Source: Chlorops oryzae (lineage: Eukaryota; Arthropoda; Insecta; Diptera; Chloropidae). From it: DNA of 64,000 nucleotides. The stretch lies in NCBI GenBank assembly GCA_020466095.1, contig CM035807.1:33956939-34020938 (forward strand), read 5' to 3'. The notes beneath the pieces were generated by a model. That model did not search any database and was not told the DNA's origin. It saw only the letters and a program-made list of their open reading frames with translations. This document shows, in pieces, positions 48,784 to 58,991 of this stretch (within the stretch, counting starts at the first letter, position 1; the number at the start of each line of letters is the position of its first letter). The position numbers were made by a program, and so were the translations under genes.

Positions 48784-48950
48784 TGTGCCCTTTTACATTA
48801 GCACAACTGTTGACGGAAATTTTTTGGTTTATGGGCGAGACGAAGCGCGGGAATGTGGAGGGGTACTTTACCCCTCCGCGCTTCATCTCGCCCATAAACC
48901 AAAAAATTGCCGGCAATAGTTGCCATAATGTATGTTAAAAAGGAACAATA
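48784..48950. repeat. Long hairpin (inverted repeat, ~60-80 bp arms)
   Basis: The core arm AATTTTTTGGTTTATGGGCG continuing to GAGACGAAGCGCGG (48819-48853) is mirrored by CCGCGCTTCATCTCGCCCAT continuing to AAACCAAAAAATT, with a single A/G difference. The loop region contains GGAGGGGTA and TACCCCTCC, which also pair. Outer arms (CATTAGCACAACTGTTG facing CAATAGTTGCCATAATG) extend the complementarity less perfectly. No coding capacity. It may be a foldback MITE; the near-perfect stem implies recent origin or constraint. Confidence 0.85.
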
Positions 48951-48979
48951 GATTTTTGTAGGATTTTAGAATTTAAAAT

Positions 48980-49422
48980 GAATTAAATTAACCCTCAACT
49001 GCATGACAGGTATATGAAATAAGCGAAAAAAACATTTTTCACACTTAATGCTTTTATTAACCCTTTACTACATGATATGTTAAATAATTGGATTTTTGTT
49101 GCTGTTCATGGTTTTTTTAACCCTTTACAGCATGAAAAATTAAATAATTGAAATGTTTTTACTATGTTCATGGTTTTGTTAACCCTTTACTGCAGATAAA
49201 TAAATAATTGTCATTTTTTCCGTAAATGGTTGTGTTAACCCTTTACAGCATTATATTTTAAAATTGTCAAAAAATATGGGTAGAAAACAGTTTTATTAAC
49301 CCTTTACAGCATGAAATATTATATAATTGGAATTTTTTTTTGCTACAAATTGTTTTATTAACCCTTTACATCATGAAATATTATATAAGTAATTGGAAAA
49401 AATTTTTTGCAGTGTATATGTA
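48980..49422. repeat. Tandem array of the ~60-bp repeat (7 units)
   Basis: Units containing TTAACCCTTTACAGCATGAA recur near 48989, 49056, 49118, 49179, 49235, 49297 and 49358, about 56-67 bp apart. Units here are more uniform than at 34128-34640. The array follows a mini-me-like copy by about 340 bp. Confidence 0.87.
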
Positions 49423-52400
49423 GACGTTATTTAAGCTGAAAATTTTAATAAAAATTTAGTTTGCAACACCATGAAAACAGCAGAGCCTTGTGTTAAGCAT
49501 CTGCCCGAGAGCATAAAACTTCCCAGCGGGAAAACGTAAGGCATAGTAAGGCAAAAAAGAATACTATATTTCATGTTAAGGTGCATTGATCGAATAATAC
49601 ATTATTTTTAAGACGGCGATGTCATAGGAAATGTACCTAAGGCTTCCGTTTCGCATAACATTTAAATGTAATTTATAACAAGTAAGGGTGTTATAGTCAG
49701 GCGAGCTACGTTCAATCAAGAGTAACTGAGCCTTTAGATTTTCAAATAGTGAACGCTTTCTATTTGGATTTTATAGAACAAATACTGTGTAACTTCTTAT
49801 AGCATCTAATCAAAGTCAGTGATGATTTATTAAACAAAAATGAAATATTAGCATTGTTCATAAAGAACAACAAGTGAAAGCATACATTTAAAAAATATTC
49901 TTTAATATAAGTAAAAAAAGACTGAACGAAAAACGAAGAGAAATATGTTGGAGGGAAAGAGCCTTTTCAGTTGCACGAAATTTAATAAGCGAAAAAAGAT
50001 GCAAGCTCAGCTATAATGATAATGCAATCAATCAAATAATATTTTTGCATTCAAATATGGAAATAAATATATAAATAAACTAGTATTGAACTGGTGCAAA
50101 ATTACCCAATTGCCTATTAAAGTACTAGATCAATTCTGGTATAAACTGCACTAGTGCTTTCCTCTACAGATGTTATACTAATTTTCTGCAGAATTTTATA
50201 TGGACAAGGGTATAGCAAATAACTAGAAAATAACTGGTGGCTTTTGCACTAGTAAAGTACTAGTACAGCACTAGTTAAAATTTCTGCACGGTTGATTTCA
50301 AATCAAATTTTGTATACATATTGCTACCTGATTTGAAAAATTAAGCTCAAGAAATATTTCTATTTGAATTTCAACAAATGCCTTGAATGCCGTTTTAAAT
50401 ATATTTGTGCAGTCCTTTAGTATGTACACATATATGTATTTAAGCTTTTTTATTAAAAATATTTCAATAAAAAAATTCTATAATATCTGCTGTTGAAGAA
50501 TGAAAATAACATGGAAAAAATATTTTTTATTCTTGTTATTTATTTTTGAATTGTATTTTTGAGGAGGATTTTAACATTTACCCCTTTCTTCTTTCTTTCA
50601 AAACTGTATCAAAATAAAGCAATACATAAAATTAAATAAATAAATAAGAAATAAACAATAGAGCTATTGAAATTTCTTTTAAACTGAATACCTATATTTG
50701 ATATAAATATTTTACATTTTAAATTTTCATTCCAGGAACCTAAAATATTGAAAATAATAATAATGAAAATCTTCTTAAATTAATAATATCAGATAACATG
50801 AAATATTTCAAAGGAATATTATTGGAATATGTTCTCCTATCTTTGCTGAAAACACGAACAATTCAAATCGAATTCTTTTATAAATTGTTTCTCTCCCAGC
50901 GGAAGTCTCTGAAAAAGCTTTTCTCTCTTTACGATGAAGGAATCTTTCAGTTCTCACTTAATTCGAAATTTAATTGAATTTTCATATGGAAAATTTTTGA
51001 TAAAATATGCAAAGAAGGTGCACATGCGTCCCATGTCATTTAATATGCAAATATAATATTGTCGATGATTTTTCCCGTTTGAAACAAAGTCAAGAAAAGC
51101 TCGCCAAGTCCTTTCAATCGCTTTTTATAAGAGTGCCAAAAAAAAAAAATCAAATAAAAGGGGAATAGGGCATCCATTATGGTTCTTTTAAAAATAACCG
51201 TCATAATACGTTATGTACACTTTTATTTAGAAAAACCCTCATCAAATTCAAAATTCATGGATTTTATATTCAGATTCATGGAAAATCTGAAATGAGAAAA
51301 ATACCGTCATTTATTGGTTGACACCGGAGAGGCCATAAGTCAAATGTTTCATTTGTGTGTCAGTTCTGTAACCGTCTTCTTACTACGGCAAAAATTCAAA
51401 AAAAACCCATTCTTTTTTGCCTTTATTGTTTTTCTTATTCCTTTTTTTTGTTCAGGTTTCAACCGGAATGGAATTAAATCAATGGCGGAAATGTTGAACA
51501 GTGTCATCACAAATTCAACGACCTTCACGGAGGAGATATGACATTATTAGAAAGTTAATTTACGTGCAAAATAGTATATTTAAGCGCTGACGTCACAAAG
51601 CCCACGACTTTTGGTAGAATTAATCAGTCACGTATTGATATTTGTGCTCCGTTCAAAAGTTTAAGCTTCCTTGTAGCAATAAGGATGTCAGCTTAGCAAG
51701 CGGGCATACACCTGAACTAGTCGGTGGGCGAACAATCAGCCAGACTAGGCTCTGAGTTACAAAAGAACTGCACGTTTTCTCTCAATATTTACTGACAATC
51801 GGTCACAAATGGCCTGCTCTATGAATAGAATATTATACTCTTTGTCATTGCTAATAGACAGCTGAATGTTACGGAAGTTGATTTAATGGGTAAGAAAATT
51901 ACAAGGGAGAAACACCAATTCATATGTGGCCACTCTTTAAGCAGTGGGGGAGTAAACGGCATCACTACAAAGTTTATACTTGGGATGGGCGATATTGGCA
52001 AGAGTATCAACAAAGCATTATCGATATTTATTTATGGCAAAAATATATCGGTGTATTGATTTATCGACCATTTTTATTCCGCAGTCTTCTATTGAACAAA
52101 ATACCTTTTGCAATTTTCTACAATGGTTGGTAGTTCGTCTAGTTATTTAAAAAAAAAAACCTTTTGTTCTTCGGATTTTTTTTTTACTGTTATTTTATGT
52201 CATCAAATCGCAAGAATCGTGCAAAATTGAACCCATTTTTATACTCACCTGACGTAAGTGACATCAACACCAAGTGTAATCCTTTGCAAGCAATCATCAA
52301 ACAATTTCTCCGTCTAATTAACGCTCTCATTGAAAGGAAAAATCACGAAAAATCTCGCTAATTGTGCATAACATTAAATAGTAATTAATTAACAGCTAAG

Positions 52401-54738
52401 CCATTGAGTATGTAAATTGAATGTACTCAAAGCGATATCGTTTTAATTTATCGTTTCGATTTCTCATTTCAGTAAGTTTGATCATTCTGAGGCCGCCATT
52501 TGCACCTTTACTACATCAGTATGCTACTTAATGGAACGAATTAACATTATTTCTAATGAAGGAACTAATTTCATTTTAAAAAATAAGATTTTTAAAATAT
52601 TTAATAATTTATAAAATATATTTAAACAAATTAAAATGATTTGACGTCGACGTCGCTATGCTACTTTTTATGAAGATTCTGTGCATCATCGATTAAAAGA
52701 CTTTATCACGTCAAAAAAAAAAAAATAACAATACGTCGTGCCTTAAAACTTTTGTTACCTCAACGAGATTTCACGAATTTCAATTCCTTTCACGTACCTC
52801 ACGAGTCTATAAAATTAATTCGCCCGTTTAGGCGAGCTTCGAGATTAAATCTTGCCAACTCGACGGAAGTCCTTAACGATGAGAATCACAATTTAAGATC
52901 CACGTCTTAGCTAATGAACAAAAACTTTTGCCTTCGATTTCGAAGAATCAGACACTAGAGACCATACATGCGCACACTGCAGTATATTTTTACTGCATTA
53001 AACATTTTAAGTACCAGTGTTAGCTTAGTGCTTTAAATGCTTAACTACGCTTGAAATAACTTCCTTCCTTTATCAGGTCTCTGCATGCAAGAATGAACGC
53101 AGCAATCCGAAACAAAGGTACTGCAATATCAAACTATAAGATAAATTCTAAATTTCTTCACTTTTCACTTCTTTTACTTTGACTCCAAAGAAACAAAAGA
53201 CTCTCAAGTACTCAGTACTATTCAAATTCATCAATGTCCACAAAAGTTTTCCTTTTGAACACCTCGAAAGTTTTCACAGTAAAAATTTTTACGTTGAATC
53301 TTACAGACAGCCGCGCCTATTCATGACTTTGCATAATAAATAAGCTTTTTCTTCGGTGTTGAAAAGGCAAAAACTATGTTAATTTCACAGGAAAGCACAG
53401 CAATACGGTGAAGAAAATTTAATAAAAGATTTAATCCTTCGCACTATCTTCATTTGGGAGGAAAATGCGCTCCGAAAATTTCGTGAAACATGCAAGGCAG
53501 ATGGCACACTTAAATAACTGTTCGCATAAAATTAATGATAAGTAGAATAATTTCAAAGCTTACAAAAGCATTACAGACACTAAGCTCTCTTAAATTTCGA
53601 AAGTAATTAAGTCGAATGTGAATTAAGTTGAGTGAAAACGGTGAGATAAAGTGAAATGAATTCTTGTCTATGGCGATAATGAATAACAGCTTAAGATGTC
53701 TTGTAATCCTTTCTAAATTTTGCCTTAAATATGACAATTTTATTTTAATGTTTTTCTATAAAATGATTCTAATTGATTTAATAATGTATATATGAATCCT
53801 TTTCACAAATTACATTAGACAATTTAGGCCTTCGGATGTCCTTGAAGATATCCTTATATTAGCTTAAAGAATTTAATTGACGCTGAGCGAGACCCGCATT
53901 AACGAAAGGATCCATACAGTTACTCCTGTTAAATTCCCTTAATTTTATATAATTATCATTCAAGTGCCTATTGAAAATACTCAAGACTTAAAAAATGAAA
54001 TATTCAAAAAAATTTTAATCCTTAAATTTTAAATTCTAATTGAAGGAATTTTCGAAAATTTCCTTCTCTTTCATTTGTATGAACCAAATATGTTGTTGTA
54101 TCCTTGATTGATTGACATTACTGAGGGCTTAAAATCTTTCCGAATGCAACATGAAATGCTTTCCCTTTTGGTAATTGCTGTCAGACGTGATATCCTTAAT
54201 CGAATAAAGGATGTTTCAAATGGCCGAAGATTCACTCAAATGCTTTCGAACGGAAACTTAAGAGGAATGATCTCGTTGAACAATTATAATTGTGCCCTTC
54301 TTTCGATGCGAATTAATTTAAAAATATCCGCATATCAGGACTCTCATTAATTTTCATCAAAAATTTCGAACTTCACAAATTCGATTTATTTTGAGATTTT
54401 TTTTTTTTTAACAATTCAAATAAGGGCACATTTCCCCGTTGCAGGCTTGGCACCAATCAACGTAATCATTCATCTGGAAATGAACAACGAAAACTAACGG
54501 TAAATGATTATCGATTCCAATCCAATTAGCATCGAAAAATGGTCGAAAATTGATGAATTTCGTCAGAATTATTTGTTTTTTTTTTTTAGCATGCGAGTCA
54601 TTCAACTGAGTTGCAGAAAATTGATTGATACGAATGCTCAAGCGTAATAATGGAGTTCTGATGACCAATGAAAGATATCGATAGCCGTACAAGCCTACAA
54701 ACATGTTTTATGAGAAAAAGTATAAATTGACTGCATAT
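49423..54738. other. Long non-genic AT-rich stretch
   Basis: No gene supported. At about 50078-50272 several ACTAGT motifs face each other (AACTAGT...GGTGCAAAA and TTTTGCACTAGT...ACTAGTT), perhaps a decayed inverted-repeat element. The remainder is featureless to my reading. It ends with ATAT (54735-54738), the left flank of the nested element. Confidence 0.5.
49679..49712 (-). repeat. mini-me-like tail fragment
   Basis: ACAAGTAAGGGTGTTATAGT followed by CAGGCGAGCT is the reverse complement of the tail of the 34714 copy; the rest of the copy is absent. Confidence 0.65.
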
Positions 54739-55752
54739 GGGTACATACAGTGAACTCTCGAAAACTCGAACTGAATAAAACCGGCACTGTTCAAGTTAAC
54801 GAATTGTTCGAGTTTTGGAACGCCATATATTTTTTTATTTATTTATGCGTTTTTTTTATCTTAAATTCAGTCTTTACTCGCATATTGATAGAAAATTTTA
54901 ATATACTTAAACTTTTTAACTTCTCAAGATTTCTACAGTCCATTTCCAATTTAAAATTAATCAAAAACGAAGACTTTTTTCAAACTATTTTAATTTTTTT
55001 GTTGAAAAGTACATGCTTATGTAATGCTTCATCGCAATGCCAATGGCATTGTTATCGAGACAGGATGTTGTTTACTTTCATTTCAAGTTAAAATACATAT
55101 CTACTCCAATTTCAATGACCAACTCGTGACATGTTCTTTTATGACGGCCGCTTATGTGTAATTTTCATTAGAAAGTTGGTGTAAAGTCAGGAAGAGTTGC
55201 GGCTCTAATGTCATGCTGAAATCATAGATTGTTTCACCGTGACTTGTCCTGCTGGGCTATTTCATATCATGAATGGTTTCGCACTGCTCTACGTAAACAA
55301 CGTGGAAAGATTCACAAAAATTTTGCGAAACTAACGGTGGATCTTGCCCAACCAAAACAAAATGAGAGAAAGACAGGCAAATACATGAGCGTGTGTACAC
55401 AGGGATGATCACATGTCAACAAACGTATTTTGATTTGTGTTTTAATACATAAAACAAGAAGAAAATTTTGTTCGAGTTTAAGAGCCTTCAAACTTTGTTC
55501 GAGTTTTAGAATAGTCAATGGTGAAAAAAAAATGTTCGAGTTTGCGGGGGTTCGAGTTTGTGGGTGTTCGAGTTTTCGAGAGTTCACTGTATTTCCAAAC
55601 GGACGTGACAATTGAAGAATGTGGAAAATGGAAATTTTTATCGCGCAGCTCTTCTAGACTTTTATAATTATCAAAATTTTATGCAGCTCTGAAAGGCAAT
55701 TAGAAATGCTCGGACGTGACAAAAAGTTTATTTGTTTTTTGGGATACCCATA
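54739..55752. mobile_element. Host MITE of the nested composite (GGGYA family), split
   Basis: The left end GGGTACATA (54739-54747) is separated by an inserted transposon from its continuation TTTCCAAACGGACGTGACAA at 55592. The right part GACAAAAAGTTTATTTGTTT followed by GGGATACCC ends at 55749. These match the two ends of the intact relative at 32636-32824 in reverse. Outside both insertions the flanks are ATAT (54735-54738 and, across the second insertion, CCC followed by ATATATGG). Without insertions the element is about 170 bp. Confidence 0.75.
54748..55589 (-). mobile_element. pogo/Tigger-type element, copy 1 (deletion derivative)
   Basis: CAGTGAACTCTCGAAAACTC at the left and GAGTTTTCGAGAGTTCACTG at the right form ~24-bp TIRs; TA is duplicated at 54746-54747 and 55590-55591. 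Near the right end GTTCGAGTTT recurs several times as subterminal repeats. CAGT-type ends with TA targets indicate the pogo/Tigger branch of Tc1/mariner. At 842 bp it lacks a transposase; compared with copy 2 it misses about 210 bp that hold the transposase C-terminus. Orientation is set by that comparison. Confidence 0.9.
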
Positions 55753-56052
55753 CAGTGAACTCTCGAAAACTCGAACACCCACAAACTCGAACCCCCGCAA
55801 ACTCGAACATTTTTTTTTCACCATTGACTATTCTAAAACTCGAACAAAGTTTGAAGGCTCTAAAACTCGAACAAAATTTTCTTCTTGTTTTATGTATTAA
55901 AACACAAATCAAAATACGTTTGTTGACATGTGATCATCCCTGTGTACACACGCTCATGTATTTGCCTGTCTTTCTCTTATTTTGTTTTGGTTGGGCAAGA
56001 TCCACCGTTAGTTTCGCAAAATTTTTGTGAATCTTTCCACGTTGTTTACGTA

Positions 56053-57058
56053 CACTGAGGGAAAAACTGCAACTTAAAATCAAATCCGAGCCATATTAAT
56101 TCAATATGTTTCAATATAGAAGAAAAATAATACCGAAACATATTAAAGTAAAAATTTGCAACTTTGATTTGATGTAGTTTCCATATATTTCGTGGAGTAT
56201 GTTAAAGTTGCATTGATTTGAAGTTGCACCATATTAATTTGAGTTTGTTTTCATATTAATTCATGAATTGCGTTGAAATTTACGTTGCTACCTATTGAAT
56301 CAATAAGAAACGTTATTAAAGTAATATGGAAACTCTTCACACAGAAAAATATGACACCATTAAATCGATAAGATCCCCTTATTGAGCAGTTTTTTCCCAC
56401 TTACATTGATATAATCAATCTAGCAAGCTGAAATCATACCGCGCGATGGCGTAGTTGAAGTGTGCTAGACTTGTAATCTGGAAGGCCCGAGTTCGAACCC
56501 TGCCGCAGGCCAAAGAATTTGTGGAAAAATGGAGACTAAAAAACAGGCAAGTAAATTTTAAGGAAAAATTACGGGGAGCAGAAAGTAAGTTGGACGCGAA
56601 CCAATAAAACAAGTTGCTTTCGTCTCGTGTCTTCCAAAAGTCACGCACAAGCACGTTCAAGAAATTCCTATAGAATCTTTTTTTTAATTTTTTAAGCATA
56701 AAAATTTTGTAAAATGTTTTATTTCTCAGTTTTTCAAATAATGTAAATGTTAAATTATCTGCTTTTTCCAAAAAAAAAAAAAAAAAAAAATCGACGCTCG
56801 CTGGAGCAGGGATCGAACCCACCGACCTGGTTTTTTACAAGAATTCATATCACAATTAAGTAGAATCTAATATTAATTCAATACCGAAAAATATCATTTT
56901 AATATGGTTTCTATATTAAAATCGTCGATATTGCGCCACCTTAATTCAATGGTGTTCCATATTGAATCAAAATTTTTCTACGTTACTAGACTTTCGTTAA
57001 CGTTTCACATCGAATCAATGTGGTTTTTATTGATTTTATGTGGTTTTTTCTCTGGGTG
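56053..57058. mobile_element. TA-inserted element with CACTGAGGGAAAAA-type ends
   Basis: It interrupts copy 2 exactly: comparison with copy 1 shows TACGTAGAGCAG as the empty site, here split with TA on both sides (56051-56052 and 57059-57060). The termini CACTGAGGGAAAAA and TTTTTTCTCTGGGTG are imperfect inverted repeats, akin to those of 62038-62825. The interior has many ATATTAATTCAATATG-like motifs, a tRNA-like segment, a poly(A) run and a second B-box-like motif on the other strand. No transposase frame. Confidence 0.88.
56440..56510 (+). repeat. tRNA-like segment inside a transposon
   Basis: TGGCGTAGTTGAAGTG resembles an A box and GAGTTCGAACCCTG a B box, at tRNA-like spacing. An anticodon arm CTAGA/TCTGG encloses loop CTTGTAA with TGT in the anticodon position (Thr-like). 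The acceptor and T stems pair poorly, so it is a tRNA-derived sequence, not a functional tRNA. A further B-box-like GGGTTCGATCCCTG lies on the opposite strand at about 56805-56822. Confidence 0.5.
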
Positions 57059-57394
57059 TAGAGCAGTGCGAAACCATTCATGATATGAAATAGCCCAGCA
57101 GGACAAGTCACGGTGAAACAATCTATGATTTCAGCATGACATTAGAGCCGCAACTCTTCCTGACTTTACACCAACTTTCTAATGAAAATTACACATAAGC
57201 GGCCGTCATAAAAGAACATGTCACGAGTTGGTCATTGAAATTGGAGTAGATATGTATTTTAACTTGAAATGAAAGTAAACAACATCCTGTCTCGATAACA
57301 ATGCCATTGGCATTGCGATGAATAACAGCTTCTCCCGATGACAATATCATTACAATTGAGAAATAATCATTTTTCTTCTTGATCTCCACGGTGA

Positions 57395-57544
57395 ACAGTT
57401 CTTAATAAAGCGATTTTGTGGGCAACTGCCGAAAGAGTGAGCCCAAAGAAAGTAAACATGCTGCAATCGCTGCGCGAAAAGGCTGTTTTAAATGCAGTAG
57501 CAATTAAGAAGCGACAATCGAAAATAACTTCTTTTTTTACATAA
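57395..57544 (+). pseudogene. Transposase C-terminal fragment (pogo/Tigger-like)
   Basis: After a TGA at 57392 the plus strand is open for 49 codons to TAA at 57542-57544, reading LNKAILWATAERVSPKKVN and ending KKRQSKITSFFT. A basic tail ending in a K/S-x-x-x-FF motif is usual for pogo/Tigger transposase C-termini. The DDE core and the CENP-B-type DNA-binding part are missing. The fragment is absent from copy 1. Assignment rests on position within the element and on the tail, so it is tentative. Confidence 0.5.
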
Positions 57545-57815
57545 GCATGTACTTTTCAACAAAAAATTAAAATAGTTTGAAAAAAGTCTTCGTTTTTGAT
57601 TAATTTTAAATTGGAAATGGACTGTAGAAATCTTGAGAAGTTAAAAAGTTTAAGTATATTAAAATTTTCTATCAATATGCGAGTAAAGACTGAATTTAAG
57701 ATAAAAAAAAAACGCATAAATAAATAAAAAATATATGGCGTTCCAAAACTCGAACAATTCGTTAACTTGAACAGTGCCGGTTTTATTCAGTTCGAGTTTT
57801 CGAGAGTTCACTGTA

Positions 57816-58428
57816 TATGGAATGAAAAAGTTTTCGAGTGTTTAAAAAAGAAGGATTTAAGCTTTTCGTTTCAAACGGCGAGAGAAATAATTGAAATGGA
57901 ATGTAAAACTGTTGTGTTTATTCGGTTTAGCCATAAACTTGCAGTCTGGGTACTTTTCTGATATTATATCGAAATCGTTTGAAGACTTTACAGTTGTTAT
58001 TGTATAAAAATTCTTTATTATTGATTTCTTAATAACTAATTTGTTTATCAATACAAAATTGTTTTAAATGACAAGTGACGAATTTGGAAATTAAAAATGA
58101 AAAATGACAAATTAATTAAAGGCATTTCAACTACATTCAGTTTCAGCATTTAAGTGATCATTCAACGTCTACATGAGATGACTGCATGGATATTATTGTT
58201 CATATTAGAGTTTTGTTTTCGTGCACGCGAGTTTGTCTCAAAGGATAAAAAAGGTTTTTAGGTACCTATTGGTACCTACATATCGTTAGCTTCGGATAGG
58301 CGAAACTCATTTTTTTTTTAAACGAGATTTTTGCATTTTCCCGACCGACATGGCCGACTCTCAAATACACCCCCTCCAAAATATTATGTTTTATAAAAGG
58401 ATCTGGTCTAGGCTTAGGAATTTTCCTG
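57816..58428. other. Non-genic DNA
   Basis: AT-rich sequence between the nested composite and the trinucleotide array; no gene supported. Confidence 0.45.
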
Positions 58429-58440
58429 ATGAAGGTCAAT

Positions 58441-58492
58441 GATTATGATGATGACTACCACGATTATGATACAAATGGCTTCGTTTAGGATT

Positions 58493-58533
<41 letters not shown>

Positions 58534-58700
58534 AATGATGATGATTTTGGTGATGGTGATGATGATGATGATGATGATGATAATGATGATAATAATGATT
58601 ATGATAAAAATGGTTTCGTAAAGGATCATGATGATGATGACGATGATGATGATGATGATGATTATGATGATGATGATAATGATGATGATTTTGGTGATGG

Positions 58701-58734
<34 letters not shown>

Positions 58735-58798
58735 AATGAAGATAATAATGATAATGATGATAATAATGATTATGATAAAAATGGTTTCGTAAAGGATC

Positions 58799-58834
<36 letters not shown>

Positions 58835-58877
58835 CTGGTGATGATGATGATGATGATGATGATGATAATGAATATGA
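58441..58877. repeat. GAT trinucleotide array with higher-order units
   Basis: Mostly (GAT)n interrupted by single-codon variants. A larger unit, starting GATTATGATA(A/C)AAATGG plus TTCGT, recurs at 58462, 58597 and 58768 (spacing 135 and 171), so the array has grown by duplication of long units as well as by triplet slippage. Confidence 0.95.
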
Positions 58878-58962
58878 TGGTAAGGACAATGTTAATAATG
58901 ATGATGATATTGCTAGGGATGTTTCAAACCATCCCCACCACAGTCCTTTTAATAAGATTTGA
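58489..58962 (+). other. Asp-rich open frame through the GAT array (157 codons)
   Basis: Reading the array in the GAT frame gives an unbroken, mostly Asp polypeptide with interspersed DYDKNGFVKDHD units, ending in a non-repetitive ARDVSNHPHHSPFNKI and TGA at 58960-58962. In the same frame an ATG at 58429 starts 19 codons with a first NDYDDD/DTNGFV unit, but a TAG at 58486-58488 separates it. All variants in the array are length multiples of three. The frame may merely reflect the repeat (GAT rarely mutates to a stop in one step) or may be a decayed or spliced coding exon. It lies 30 bp from the stop codon of the opposite-strand IR gene. Confidence 0.25.
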
Positions 58963-58991
58963 ATTTAATAATGCAATAGATTTCATCAAGC

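Larger units (their letters stand above)
55753..57813 (+). mobile_element. pogo/Tigger-type element, copy 2, inverted and with nested insert
   Basis: The same TIRs as copy 1 but in reverse orientation; TA flanks at 55751-55752 and 57814-57815. Arms are nearly identical to copy 1 over the shared parts (differences mainly in T-run length). It carries a 1006-bp TA-flanked insertion (56053-57058) and, at 57395-57544, the last codons of a transposase. Without the insert and its duplicated TA it would be about 1.05 kb. Copies 1 and 2 face each other across about 160 bp and form a large palindrome. Confidence 0.9.

Noticed and set aside
50078..50272. Inverted-repeat transposon with ACTAGT motifs
   Set aside because: The facing motifs are short and irregular and no duplication or consistent ends could be defined.
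56440..56510. Functional tRNA-Thr gene
   Set aside because: The anticodon arm pairs but the acceptor and T stems do not, and it lies inside a transposon.
56415..56822. 135-codon minus-strand frame
   Set aside because: Runs through the poly(A) run and tRNA-like segments of the inserted element; not a gene.
58414..58800. Poly-Ile minus-strand and poly-Met plus-strand frames
   Set aside because: Alternate frames of the GAT array; only the Asp frame has unit structure and a non-repetitive end.
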